9,398 nucleotides of DNA, taken from assembly GCA_023301665.1 (NCBI GenBank), contig JALZUL010000161.1:1-9398 (forward strand), written 5' to 3'. Source of the DNA: Ascidiaceihabitans sp. (GTDB lineage Bacteria; Pseudomonadota; Alphaproteobacteria; Rhodobacterales; Rhodobacteraceae). The translations under genes and the position numbers were made by a program. The notes under the pieces were generated by a model, which saw only the letters and a program-made list of their open reading frames with translations, searched no databases and had not been told where the DNA came from. Positions 1-6,721 of the stretch are shown here, piece after piece. Within the stretch, counting starts at the first letter, position 1. Each line of letters begins with the position of its first letter.

Positions 1-47
1 CAAATCAAAATTTGCCTCAGTGCCGAAAGCTCACTTAGGCTCTCACT

Positions 48-728
48 ATGACATATGAACTTTATATTGGTGATCGCACCTTCTCTTCTTGGTCGCTGCG
101 CGGCTGGCTGATGCTCGAAAAATTCGGGCTGGATTTTAACACAAATATGATTGGTCTTTACGGTGGCACAATGGCCGCCGACATGGCGCATTTAGCGCCT
201 GCAAAACTGGTGCCCGCCATTAAAACACCCCAAGGCACAGTTGTAGGCGAAAGCTTGGCCATAGCTGAAACGTTGGCTGAAAATCACCCCGACGCAAACA
301 TGTGGCCAACCAACGCCGCAGCACGCGCCACCGCACGGTGGGTCAGCGCCGAAATGGCCAGCAGCTTCGGCCAACTGCGCGGTCAATGCCCCATGCAACT
401 CCAACACGTGAACAAAGGGTTTCCAGTAGACGACGGCCTAAAGGCTGATCTTGAACGTTTAGAAACACTCTGGGCACACGCCGCAACGTTTAAATCCGAT
501 GGTCCTTGGTTGTTCGGCGCGTATTCTTTAGCCGATTGCATGTTTGCCCCTGTGGCCGCACGCATCATTGGATACGATCTGCCAGTTTCTGCCGCAGCAC
601 GCGCCTATTGCGACACCGTCATTAACGATCCGGCGTTCAAAGCATGGCGCGCAGAAGGCCTCAAAACAATCTACGATCCCTTCCCCTACGACATGGGCGT
701 GCCCGTCGAACCATGGCCTGTATCATAA
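48..728 (+). CDS. Glutathione S-transferase family protein
   Basis: A 226-residue cytosolic protein with the two-domain GST layout. The N-terminal thioredoxin-like half (about residues 3-80) opens with YELYIGDRTFSSWSLRGW; the Ser13-Ser14-Trp15-Ser16 cluster is where this subgroup keeps its catalytic or thiol-contacting serine. Leu54-Val55-Pro56 matches the cis-proline that contacts glutathione, and Gly67-Glu68-Ser69 matches the Glu-Ser pair that binds the gamma-glutamyl group. The rest (about 90-205) is the all-helical C-terminal domain. Length is normal for the family. The ATG at 48 is preceded by a weak TAGG at 36-39; the ATG at 55 is out of frame. Expected role is conjugation or glutathione-dependent reduction of electrophiles, but the substrate cannot be told. 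It lies 76 bp before comM on the same strand, and gshB (glutathione synthesis) is about 2.5 kb away on the other strand. Family assignment is firm; specific activity is unknown. Confidence 0.9.
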   Translation: MTYELYIGDRTFSSWSLRGWLMLEKFGLDFNTNMIGLYGGTMAADMAHLAPAKLVPAIKTPQGTVVGESLAIAETLAENHPDANMWPTNAAARATARWVSAEMASSFGQLRGQCPMQLQHVNKGFPVDDGLKADLERLETLWAHAATFKSDGPWLFGAYSLADCMFAPVAARIIGYDLPVSAAARAYCDTVINDPAFKAWRAEGLKTIYDPFPYDMGVPVEPWPVS

Positions 729-745
729 CCCCATAACCCAAGACG

Positions 746-760
746 TTAATCATTCCTAAA
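746..760. promoter_or_regulatory. Possible CtrA-type box upstream of comM
   Basis: The sequence TTAA-TCATTCC-TAAA matches the alphaproteobacterial CtrA consensus TTAA-N7-TTAA at 7 of 8 defined bases with the correct 7-base spacer. A further TTAACC half-site lies at 778-783. It sits 45-59 bases before the comM start codon. One-mismatch matches are expected by chance about once in 40 such short gaps at equal base frequencies, so this is suggestive only. It matters because comM has been reported as CtrA-controlled in Rhodobacter capsulatus. Confidence 0.35.
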
Positions 761-802
761 TCCCCCTTCGCTAGCCATTAACCACGATTGCGAAAGGGGG
801 AT
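760..802 (+). repeat. Inverted repeat covering the comM ribosome binding site
   Basis: Left arm 760-771 (ATCCCCCTTCGC) pairs with right arm 790-802 (GCGAAAGGGGGAT) over 12 base pairs, with a single bulged A at 793 and an 18-base loop (772-789). The right arm contains the G-run at 796-800 that is the obvious Shine-Dalgarno of comM (ATG at 805, 4-base spacer). In the mRNA the hairpin would hide that site; in DNA it could be an operator. There is no U-tract after it, so it is not a standard terminator for the upstream GST gene. Confidence 0.6.
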
Positions 803-804
803 GC

Positions 805-2319
805 ATGATCACAAAAGCATATACAGTCGCGTTCCAAGGGATCGAAGCACGGCAAGTCGAGGTCCAATGCGCGGTGACCGCAGGCATGCCCGCCTTCTCG
901 ATTGTTGGCCTGCCAGACAAAGCCGTGTCCGAGGCACGTGACCGCGTTCGCACCGCCCTCAACGCAATGGCCATCGCCTTGCCATCAAAGCGGATCACCA
1001 TCAACCTTTCCCCTGCTGACCTCCCAAAGGTTGGCTCACATTTTGATCTTCCCATCGCGATCGCCCTCCTCTCCGCTTTAGAGATCATTCCTGCCGATAT
1101 CGCAGAAACCCACATCGCTCTGGGTGAGCTTTCCCTCGACGGGTCCTTGATACCTGTCATCGGCGCATTGCCGGCGGCACTCGCGGCCAGTGAACAAGAT
1201 CGCGGCTTATTGTGCCCTGCAGCCTCTGGTGCCGAAGCCGCATGGGTCGGCAACGTTCAGGTCATCGCCGCAGCTTCACTTGGCGACATCGTGCGTCACT
1301 TTACCGGCCAATCCCCCCTCCAACCCGCACAACCGGGCGAAGTCATACATAACGAACACTCTAAAGATCTCATCGATGTCAAAGGGCAAGAACGCGCAAA
1401 ACGTGCCCTCGAAATAGCAGCCGCAGGGCGGCACCACCTGATGATGGTGGGCACGCCCGGTTCAGGAAAGTCGATGCTGGCCGCACGCCTGCCCAGTATC
1501 CTGCCCGCGCTCTCCGCCAAAGAAGCCCTCGAAACCTCTATGATCCATTCGCTCGCAGGGTTGCTTGACGCAGGTGGAATTTCAAAATCACGCCCTTTTC
1601 GCGAGCCACATCACACCGCCTCAATGGCCGCAATCATCGGCGGTGGGCGCAACGCTAAACCCGGTGAAGTCTCGATTGCCCACAATGGTGTTCTGTTCAT
1701 GGATGAATTCCCCGAATTTCCGCGCACGGTTCTCGAAACCCTTCGCCAACCCATCGAAACTGGCGAAGTGATGATTGCGCGCGCCAATGCCCACGTAAAA
1801 TACCCCTGCAAATTCATGCTCGTCGCAGCCGCCAACCCCTGTAAATGTGGCTACCTCACCGATGCCTCACGCGCCTGCGGACGCGCCCCGAACTGCGGCG
1901 AGGATTACATGGGGCGGATTTCTGGCCCGCTCATGGATCGCTTCGATCTGCGCGTCGATGTGCCCCCTGTCGCCTTCACTGACCTCGATTTACCCAAAGA
2001 CGGTGAAAATTCCGCAACCGTGCGCCAAAGGGTCGAAACCGCACGCGCGGTACAACACCAAAGATACGCGCAAATGCCCGACATGCGCAGCAATGCCGAT
2101 GCCGCAGGCGAGGCCCTGTCGGCCGTCGCAACGCCAACTCAAGACGCGCGTACGCTGCTCAATCGTGCTGCCGAACAATTCAAATTATCAGCCCGTGGAT
2201 ATCACCGCGTCTTGCGGGTCGCGCGTACAATTGCTGATTTAGACCAAAGCCAAGATGTCCAAAAATCACACATCGCCGAGGCAATTAGCTTTCGCCTTCC
2301 CAACCAGCTCGACCTTTAA
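805..2319 (+). CDS. comM: ComM/YifB, Mg-chelatase-like AAA+ ATPase
   Basis: A 504-residue protein, full length for the YifB/ComM family. Order of domains: an N-terminal ChlI/Lon-S5-like domain (about 1-125; AYTVAFQGIEARQVEV start, IVGLPDKAVSEARDRVR, INLSPADLPK), a Mg-chelatase-type AAA+ core (about 190-395), and a C-terminal helical domain (about 405-500). Walker A is GTPGSGKS at 216-223, Walker B is VLFMDE at 296-301, and the sensor segment VAAANPC ends at 346. Cys346, Cys348, Cys358 and Cys364 form the family's likely metal-binding cluster. SGPLMDRFDLRV and the SARGYHRVLRVAR sensor-2 region (462-474) are intact. In Haemophilus and Vibrio, ComM is a hexameric helicase that drives branch migration of recombination intermediates after DNA uptake; in R. 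capsulatus it is needed to receive gene-transfer-agent DNA. The start at 805 fits the family N terminus; the ATG at 801 is out of frame and abuts the G-run. The 3' end overlaps the converging hydrolase by 35 bp. Confidence 0.97.
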   Translation: MITKAYTVAFQGIEARQVEVQCAVTAGMPAFSIVGLPDKAVSEARDRVRTALNAMAIALPSKRITINLSPADLPKVGSHFDLPIAIALLSALEIIPADIAETHIALGELSLDGSLIPVIGALPAALAASEQDRGLLCPAASGAEAAWVGNVQVIAAASLGDIVRHFTGQSPLQPAQPGEVIHNEHSKDLIDVKGQERAKRALEIAAAGRHHLMMVGTPGSGKSMLAARLPSILPALSAKEALETSMIHSLAGLLDAGGISKSRPFREPHHTASMAAIIGGGRNAKPGEVSIAHNGVLFMDEFPEFPRTVLETLRQPIETGEVMIARANAHVKYPCKFMLVAAANPCKCGYLTDASRACGRAPNCGEDYMGRISGPLMDRFDLRVDVPPVAFTDLDLPKDGENSATVRQRVETARAVQHQRYAQMPDMRSNADAAGEALSAVATPTQDARTLLNRAAEQFKLSARGYHRVLRVARTIADLDQSQDVQKSHIAEAISFRLPNQLDL

Positions 2320-3199
2320 TCCAGCCTGCCAACTTGCCCATCGTCATCCGCGCTTCGGGCAATATATGATGGAATATCGGCCAGACATGCGGGAGGTCAC
2401 GCTCTATGTGCATCTCAACATCCACGCCCAGCGCCTTCAATCGCGTGAACAAACGTCGGGTGTCATCAAGCAAAATTTCGGTGTCTCCAACCGTCAACCA
2501 AATGGGCGGCGCACCTGCGAAATCTGCAAACAATGGGCTCACAAACGGATCTGTCTGGTCTTGCCCATCCAGATACATCTGCGTCATTTCCGCGGCCCGT
2601 TCCGCTGGCAGGATAACATCATGCGGCGCATTCACCTGAAAACTTGCACCGCTGTAGCTCATGTCCGTCAACGGAGAAAAGGCAAACAAACCAGCAGGCA
2701 AATCCGCTTTATCCGCGATCAATTTTGCCAACAAAGCCAGCGCCAGATTTCCGCCCGCACTGTCCCCGCCAATAACAATCTGTGACGATCTAAACCCCTG
2801 CGCAAGAAGCCCATCATAGGCTTGTCTCACGACCTCCAAAGAACGCGGAAAAACACTCTCTGGCGACAGCGGATAAACGGGCAAAACAGCTTCGCAACCT
2901 GCCCGTTTTGCCAATTGCGCCACCATCGCGGAATGGGTGTTCGGACTGCCAAAAACATGCCCGCCCCCATGAATATAAAGAATCACATTCTCAGAATTAA
3001 GCGTGTCACCCCTGATGCGTAACGCAGATGTGCCATTTAGCTCTGACCAATCCAACGATGTGCTGCGCGGTGCATGAAAAAACAGCTTGGCTTTAAATTC
3101 AAAAGATCTGCGTAAGCTCTTAGGATCTTTGGCGCGGGCCATTTGGCGCCGCTCAATCAGCTTCAACGCTGGATTAAGCAGCGCCTGCTGCCAGCTCAT
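2285..3199 (-). CDS. Alpha/beta hydrolase, hormone-sensitive-lipase (family IV) type esterase
   Basis: A 304-residue soluble enzyme with the signature of the HSL/family IV carboxylesterases. The oxyanion-hole motif HGGG is at 77-80 (in YIHGGGHVFG), and the nucleophile elbow GDSAG at 145-149 gives catalytic Ser147. His271, in LPHVWPIFHH, is the likely catalytic histidine. The acid position reads GDTEILLDD (238-246): the residue aligned with the usual Asp is Glu241, with Asp245 and Asp246 close by. No signal peptide is seen, so it is probably cytoplasmic. Expected activity is hydrolysis of short- to medium-chain esters; the natural substrate is unknown. The ATG at 3197-3199 overlaps the gshB stop as ATGA, so translation is probably coupled to gshB; a GAGG lies 10 bases upstream. 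The stop at 2285-2287 is inside the end of comM on the opposite strand. Confidence 0.93.
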   Translation of the reverse strand: MSWQQALLNPALKLIERRQMARAKDPKSLRRSFEFKAKLFFHAPRSTSLDWSELNGTSALRIRGDTLNSENVILYIHGGGHVFGSPNTHSAMVAQLAKRAGCEAVLPVYPLSPESVFPRSLEVVRQAYDGLLAQGFRSSQIVIGGDSAGGNLALALLAKLIADKADLPAGLFAFSPLTDMSYSGASFQVNAPHDVILPAERAAEMTQMYLDGQDQTDPFVSPLFADFAGAPPIWLTVGDTEILLDDTRRLFTRLKALGVDVEMHIERDLPHVWPIFHHILPEARMTMGKLAGWIKGRAGWEGES

Positions 3200-4131
3200 G
3201 CGCGCTTGGCCTCAATCGCTTCCCAGATTTTAGCGGCGATGTTCACACCGTCAAAACGTTCAAGCTCTTGAATGCCTGTCGGCGATGTTACGTTAATCTC
3301 TGTCAGGTAGTCACCGATAACATCGATCCCCACAAACACTTGGCCTTTTTCTTTTAGAACCGGACCAATACGTGCGCAGATTTCCAAATCCCGCTCTGTT
3401 AGGCCAACCTTTTCTGGCCGCCCCCCAACATGCATGTTCGAACGTGTCTCGCCTGCCGCAGGCACACGGTTGATCGCACCAACACATTCCCCATCCACAA
3501 GGATCACACGTTTGTCGCCTTTTGCGACATCCGGCAAAAACTTCTGCACGATCAACGGCTCACGTGAAAACCCAGTGAACAGCTCATGCAAACTGCTTAG
3601 ATTGCGATCCGCTTTGTTCAGCAAGAACACACCGGCACCGCCGTTGCCATAAAGCGGCTTCAAAATCACATCCCCATGCTTTTCTTTGAACGCTTTGATG
3701 GTCTCAAGGTCGCGCGCAATTGTTGTGGGTGGCGTCAGGTCTGGGAAATCCAAAACCATCAATTTCTCAGGGAAATTGCGCACCCAAAACGGATCATTCA
3801 CAACCAAAGTGCCTGGTGCCAATCGGTCCAGCAAATGTGTCGACGTGATATAATGCATATCAAATGGCGGGTCCTGACGCAGCCAAACCACATCGAAATC
3901 CGCCAAATCAACTTCACGCATTGGGCCCAGTTCGGCATGTTCACCCTGAACACGCTTTACCGTAAAATCGCAACCGCGCGCCGTGATACGCCCCTCTTGG
4001 TACGCCAGCTGATCCGGTCCGTAAAAGAACAAAGTATGCCCACGCGCCTGCGCTTCTTCAGCCAAGCGAAAACTACTATCTGCGTTGATGTCGACAGCAC
4101 CAATTGGATCCATTTGGAATGCGATTTTCAT
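3196..4131 (-). CDS. gshB: Glutathione synthase
   Basis: ATP-dependent ligase joining gamma-glutamylcysteine and glycine, the second step of glutathione synthesis, in the cytoplasm. The 311-residue product matches the bacterial GshB length. It has the N-terminal GSH-synthase domain (about 1-118; MKIAFQMDPIG, LRQDPPFDMHYI at 84-95) followed by an ATP-grasp domain (about 120-308). ATP-grasp landmarks are ILKPLYGNGGAGVF (156-169), GDKRVILVDGE (205-215), RVPAAGETRSNMHVGGR (222-238) and FVGIDVIGDYLTEINVTSP (266-284), which holds the metal-binding Glu278 and Asn280. The ATG at 4131 is chosen because it begins the conserved MKIAFQMDPIG and has AGAGGA six bases upstream; a TTG five codons earlier would place the ribosome site inside the gene. 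A 60-bp gap separates it from yraN; it overlaps the hydrolase by 4 bp. Confidence 0.98.
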   Translation of the reverse strand: MKIAFQMDPIGAVDINADSSFRLAEEAQARGHTLFFYGPDQLAYQEGRITARGCDFTVKRVQGEHAELGPMREVDLADFDVVWLRQDPPFDMHYITSTHLLDRLAPGTLVVNDPFWVRNFPEKLMVLDFPDLTPPTTIARDLETIKAFKEKHGDVILKPLYGNGGAGVFLLNKADRNLSSLHELFTGFSREPLIVQKFLPDVAKGDKRVILVDGECVGAINRVPAAGETRSNMHVGGRPEKVGLTERDLEICARIGPVLKEKGQVFVGIDVIGDYLTEINVTSPTGIQELERFDGVNIAAKIWEAIEAKRA

Positions 4132-4137
4132 TTGGGT

Positions 4138-4143
4138 TCCTCT
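4138..4143 (-). promoter_or_regulatory. Ribosome binding site of gshB
   Basis: AGAGGA read on the minus strand, six bases before the ATG at 4131. It decides the start codon against the TTG at 4146, which lies upstream of it in the same frame. Confidence 0.75.
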
Positions 4144-4191
4144 CAATAAGTTACCCTCTTGATGGCGCAGCTGGGGTTAAGGTGCAATGGG

Positions 4192-4578
4192 TCAGCCGTG
4201 CCCAAAGGCATTTTCAATGATCCGCACCTCACCGTGACCATTCACAAGTGCGACATCAAAACGAACCTCTGTCAGCGTCCCAAGCGGCATCTGACCAATG
4301 TATTCTTCCGCGCTGCCATAAAGACGCGTCATTTGGCGCGCGCTCACCCGTTCGATCGCTTTATCAAATGTGGCGCTTTGCTTGACCTCAACAAACACCA
4401 CACCATCGCCGTCTTGCGCGATCAAATCGATCTCACCCGCTTTCCCCCGCCAGCGACGCTGCGCGATGGTGTAGCCTCGGCGTTCGTAGTCAGCCGCAAT
4501 TTGGTCTTCTGCAGACAGGCCTGCGTGATACGACATCGCTCCACGGCTCTGCCTTGCAACACGCGTGATACCTGTCAT
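4192..4578 (-). CDS. yraN: YraN family protein (UPF0102), predicted nuclease fold
   Basis: A 128-residue protein with the compact restriction-endonuclease-like fold of the YraN/UPF0102 family. The predicted metal and catalytic residues are present: Glu49 and Asp51 in GEIDL (48-52), and Glu64 and Lys66 in FVEVK (62-66), preceded by the RRWRGKAG lead-in. The C-terminal RFDVALV (106-112) and IENAF segments are typical. Biochemical function is not settled for the family; its place next to rsmI is widely conserved. It starts 5 bases after the rsmI stop, so the two are probably co-transcribed and translated together. The ATG at 4578 is preferred since related rhodobacterial proteins have a similar short basic N-terminal extension; Met15 (codon at 4536) in MSYHAGLSAED is the alternative start. 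Confidence 0.92.
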   Translation of the reverse strand: MTGITRVARQSRGAMSYHAGLSAEDQIAADYERRGYTIAQRRWRGKAGEIDLIAQDGDGVVFVEVKQSATFDKAIERVSARQMTRLYGSAEEYIGQMPLGTLTEVRFDVALVNGHGEVRIIENAFGHG

Positions 4579-4583
4579 CGGCC

Positions 4584-5438
4584 CTATTTCCCCAAGGCAA
4601 GCGCCAATTGATAGACTTGGCGGCGCGGTTTCTCATGCGCTTTTGATACCGCATCAACAGCGTCACGCATCGACATCGTTTCCAACGCCTCTTTGAGAAC
4701 CTCTTCTAGATCCACTTCACTAATACTTTGCGAATCCCCACGATCAATCAAAAGCACGATTTCGCCCTTCACCGACCCCGAACTGTAAAATTCGGCGAGC
4801 TCGGCCAATGTGCCACGCCGCAATTCTTCGAATTTCTTGGTCAATTCACGACACACCACAGCCTGACGCGAAGCACCCAACACCTGCGCCGCATCTTTCA
4901 AGGTCGCCCCAATCCGCTTGGGTGATTCGTAAAATGCCAGCGTTGCGCGAACATCTGCCAATGCCTCTAGCCCTTTGCGACGGGCCGCACTTGCATTGGG
5001 AAGGAACCCTGCGAAATGAAACGCATCTGTCGGCAAGCCCGCAAGAACAAGCGCAGTGAGCACCGCCGACGGCCCCGGGGCACAGGTCTGCACCACATCT
5101 TGCGCCGCCGCGGCACGTGACAATTCAAAGCCCGGATCAGCAATCAAAGGCATCCCAGCTTCCGAGGCATACGCCACCGATTGCCCTTTTTTTACAGCAG
5201 CCAACAGCCCATCCACAACCTTTGAGCCTGAATGATCATGCATCGCAATAATGCGCCGTCCGTCCAACGGCACCCCATGAATATCCATCAAACGGCGCAG
5301 GCTACGTGTATCTTCTGCAGCCAAGACATCAGCAGAGGCGAGCACATCCAAAGCACGCAACGTTATGTCACGCGCCGTGCCTATTGGGACACCCACGAAA
5401 TAAATTCCTGGTGCAAGGGGAACCTTTTGGAAATTCAA
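4584..5438 (-). CDS. rsmI: 16S rRNA (cytidine(1402)-2'-O)-methyltransferase
   Basis: Uses S-adenosylmethionine to methylate the ribose 2'-OH of C1402 in 16S rRNA, at the ribosomal P site. The 284-residue product has the tetrapyrrole-methylase fold: YFVGVPIGTARDITLRAL (13-30), AAEDTR (40-45), ASEAGMPLIADPG (91-103), CAPGPSAVLTALVLAGLP (119-136), FYESPKRI (169-176), CRELTKKFEEL (196-206) and GEIVLLI (225-231). The C-terminal helix-turn-helix typical of RsmI (about 245-283) is complete. The start is an unusual TTG at 5438: an in-frame TGA lies six codons upstream (5454-5456), no ATG or GTG intervenes, and the next in-frame GTG would remove part of the first strand. A GGCGGG at 5446-5451 lies seven bases before it. 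It heads the leftward operon with yraN, gshB and the hydrolase. Confidence 0.97.
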   Translation of the reverse strand: MNFQKVPLAPGIYFVGVPIGTARDITLRALDVLASADVLAAEDTRSLRRLMDIHGVPLDGRRIIAMHDHSGSKVVDGLLAAVKKGQSVAYASEAGMPLIADPGFELSRAAAAQDVVQTCAPGPSAVLTALVLAGLPTDAFHFAGFLPNASAARRKGLEALADVRATLAFYESPKRIGATLKDAAQVLGASRQAVVCRELTKKFEELRRGTLAELAEFYSSGSVKGEIVLLIDRGDSQSISEVDLEEVLKEALETMSMRDAVDAVSKAHEKPRRQVYQLALALGK

Positions 5439-5524
5439 AGCTGGACCCGCCTTTCATGACGTTTATGATCGCACAAAACACGCGCCCCTCGGACAAGTGG
5501 CGCACTCAGGGAGTATCTGCACCA
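5439..5524. promoter_or_regulatory. Divergent intergenic region between rsmI and the LpoA-like gene
   Basis: These 86 bases separate two divergent start codons and must carry, or lie next to, the promoters of the leftward rsmI operon and the rightward lipoprotein-glnD pair. I do not see a convincing -35/-10 pair on either strand, so the exact promoters are not called. An AT-richer patch around 5452-5470 is the most likely place for a -10 element. The region also holds the ribosome binding sites of both genes. Confidence 0.4.
5507..5513 (+). promoter_or_regulatory. Ribosome binding site of the LpoA-like gene
   Basis: CAGGGAG lies 11 bases before the ATG at 5525. It supports that start over in-frame ATGs at 5456 and 5465, which would add about 20 residues ahead of the signal peptide. 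Confidence 0.6.
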
Positions 5525-6721
5525 ATGTTCGCGCTTTTCCAATCCGCCCGCAAGTCACTGCGTTCTTTTCGTTTGCCTATTATGGCACCTTTGTTCGCAA
5601 TCGGGCTGACAGCCTGTGATACCACCGCATTTACCAGCCTTGGCAACATCGGACCAAAAGTTGATACCAGCCAGCCTATTCCAGTTGCTCTGCTAGTTCC
5701 TCGCGGGTCTGGGTCGGCAAATGATGATCTGTTGGCAAAAAGCCTTGAAAACGCGGCCCGTCTAGCCATGCGTGACTTGGGCGACGTAAAGATTGATCTG
5801 CGGGTCTACGGAACAGCCGGCAACGCGCAAACTGCGGCGACACAAGCCTCCCAAGCGGTCAGTGATGGCGCAAAAATCATCCTAGGCCCTGTCTACGCAG
5901 AAGCCGCGAATGCGGCGGCCGTCGCCGTTGCGGGCCAAGACGTTAACATTTTGTCTTTCTCTAACAACGCGACCATCGCAGGCGGCAATGTTTTCATCTT
6001 AGGTCAAACCTTCCAAAACACAGCCGATCGCATGGTCCAGTATTCCGTGGCTCAAGGTAAGGATCGAATCGTTGTCGCCCACGCGCAAGATGTCGCCGGA
6101 CAATTGGGCCGCAACGCCGTCCAAAACGCCATCGCCTCAAATGGTGCAACTCTGGCCGGCGCGGTCGATTACCCGTTGTCTCAACAAGGTGTTGTCGCCG
6201 CGATTCCAAAAATCAAAGCCGCTGTGGATAATGGCGGCGCAAACGCCGTATTCATGACATCACCTTCAACTTCAGCCCTACCGCTTTTGACGCAATTGCT
6301 GCCAGAAGCTGGCGTAACGCCAGACGTCACACAATACATCGGCCTCACCCGCTGGGATATTCCAGCGCCGACACTCGGCTTGCCCGGCGTTCAAGGGGGC
6401 TGGTTCGCATTGCCTGATCCAGCAAGCTCTGGCGCGTTCCGCAGCCAATACGCCGCCGCTTATAACGATCAACCCCACCCAATCGGCAGCCTCGCATTCG
6501 ATGGCATCGCCGCAATCGGCGCTTTGGCAAAAAGCGGGAAATCAAACGCTCTGTCCACAGCGGCGATCACCCAAGGCGCTGGCTTCAAAGGTGCCAACGG
6601 CATCTTTCGGTTCCGTGCAGACGGAACAAACCAGCGTGGGTTGGCGATCGCGACCATTCGCGACAAAAAGGTTGTTGTGATCGACAATGCCCCTGCAAGC
6701 TTTGGCGGTGCCGGCTTCTAA
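5525..6721 (+). CDS. LpoA-like penicillin-binding protein activator, lipoprotein with periplasmic-binding fold
   Basis: A 398-residue predicted lipoprotein. From the ATG at 5525 there is a basic n-region (ARKSLRSFR), a hydrophobic stretch (PIMAPLFAIG) and the lipobox LTAC, making Cys31 the lipidated residue. The mature part is a type 1 periplasmic-binding fold related to LivK and to the C-terminal domain of LpoA (YraM/LppC): PIPVALLVPRGSG (51-63), a DGAKIILGPVYAEAA region (114-128), NILSFSNNATIAGGNVFILG (141-160), SLAFDGIAAIGALA (322-335) and FRFRADGTNQRGLAI (361-375). E. coli LpoA (about 680 residues) activates peptidoglycan synthase PBP1A from the outer membrane and has an N-terminal helical domain that is absent here, as in other alphaproteobacterial versions. 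Residue +2 after the Cys is Asp. Its stop overlaps the glnD start by one base. It could instead be an amino-acid-binding protein, but no transporter genes are adjacent. Confidence 0.88.
   Translation: MFALFQSARKSLRSFRLPIMAPLFAIGLTACDTTAFTSLGNIGPKVDTSQPIPVALLVPRGSGSANDDLLAKSLENAARLAMRDLGDVKIDLRVYGTAGNAQTAATQASQAVSDGAKIILGPVYAEAANAAAVAVAGQDVNILSFSNNATIAGGNVFILGQTFQNTADRMVQYSVAQGKDRIVVAHAQDVAGQLGRNAVQNAIASNGATLAGAVDYPLSQQGVVAAIPKIKAAVDNGGANAVFMTSPSTSALPLLTQLLPEAGVTPDVTQYIGLTRWDIPAPTLGLPGVQGGWFALPDPASSGAFRSQYAAAYNDQPHPIGSLAFDGIAAIGALAKSGKSNALSTAAITQGAGFKGANGIFRFRADGTNQRGLAIATIRDKKVVVIDNAPASFGGAGF

Noticed and set aside
1..14. Short inverted repeat CAAAT/ATTTG at the left edge
   Set aside because: Five-base arms around a four-base loop are common by chance, and the upstream context is cut off.
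760..802. Rho-independent terminator after the GST gene
   Set aside because: The stem is strong but is followed by GCATGATC rather than a T-run, and it contains the comM ribosome site.
771..1253. A 160-codon open frame on the minus strand
   Set aside because: It lies opposite the start of comM, whose domains are unmistakable; its composition is what antisense of a GC-skewed coding frame gives, and no family is recognisable.
2255..2785. A 176-codon open frame on the plus strand
   Set aside because: It is antisense to the esterase, which has a complete catalytic motif set; the plus-strand translation shows no recognisable domain.
4132..4146. A TTG start five codons upstream of the chosen gshB start
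   Set aside because: The AGAGGA ribosome site lies between the TTG and the ATG at 4131, and the conserved protein begins at that ATG.
3676..4149. A 157-codon open frame on the plus strand
   Set aside because: It mirrors the N-terminal half of gshB, which is well supported on the minus strand; no ribosome site or motif supports the plus frame.
5306..5524. A 73-codon upstream extension of the LpoA-like gene
   Set aside because: The extension runs antisense through the start of rsmI and would place the signal peptide and lipobox about 100 residues inside the protein; the ATG at 5525 with CAGGGAG upstream fits a lipoprotein far better.
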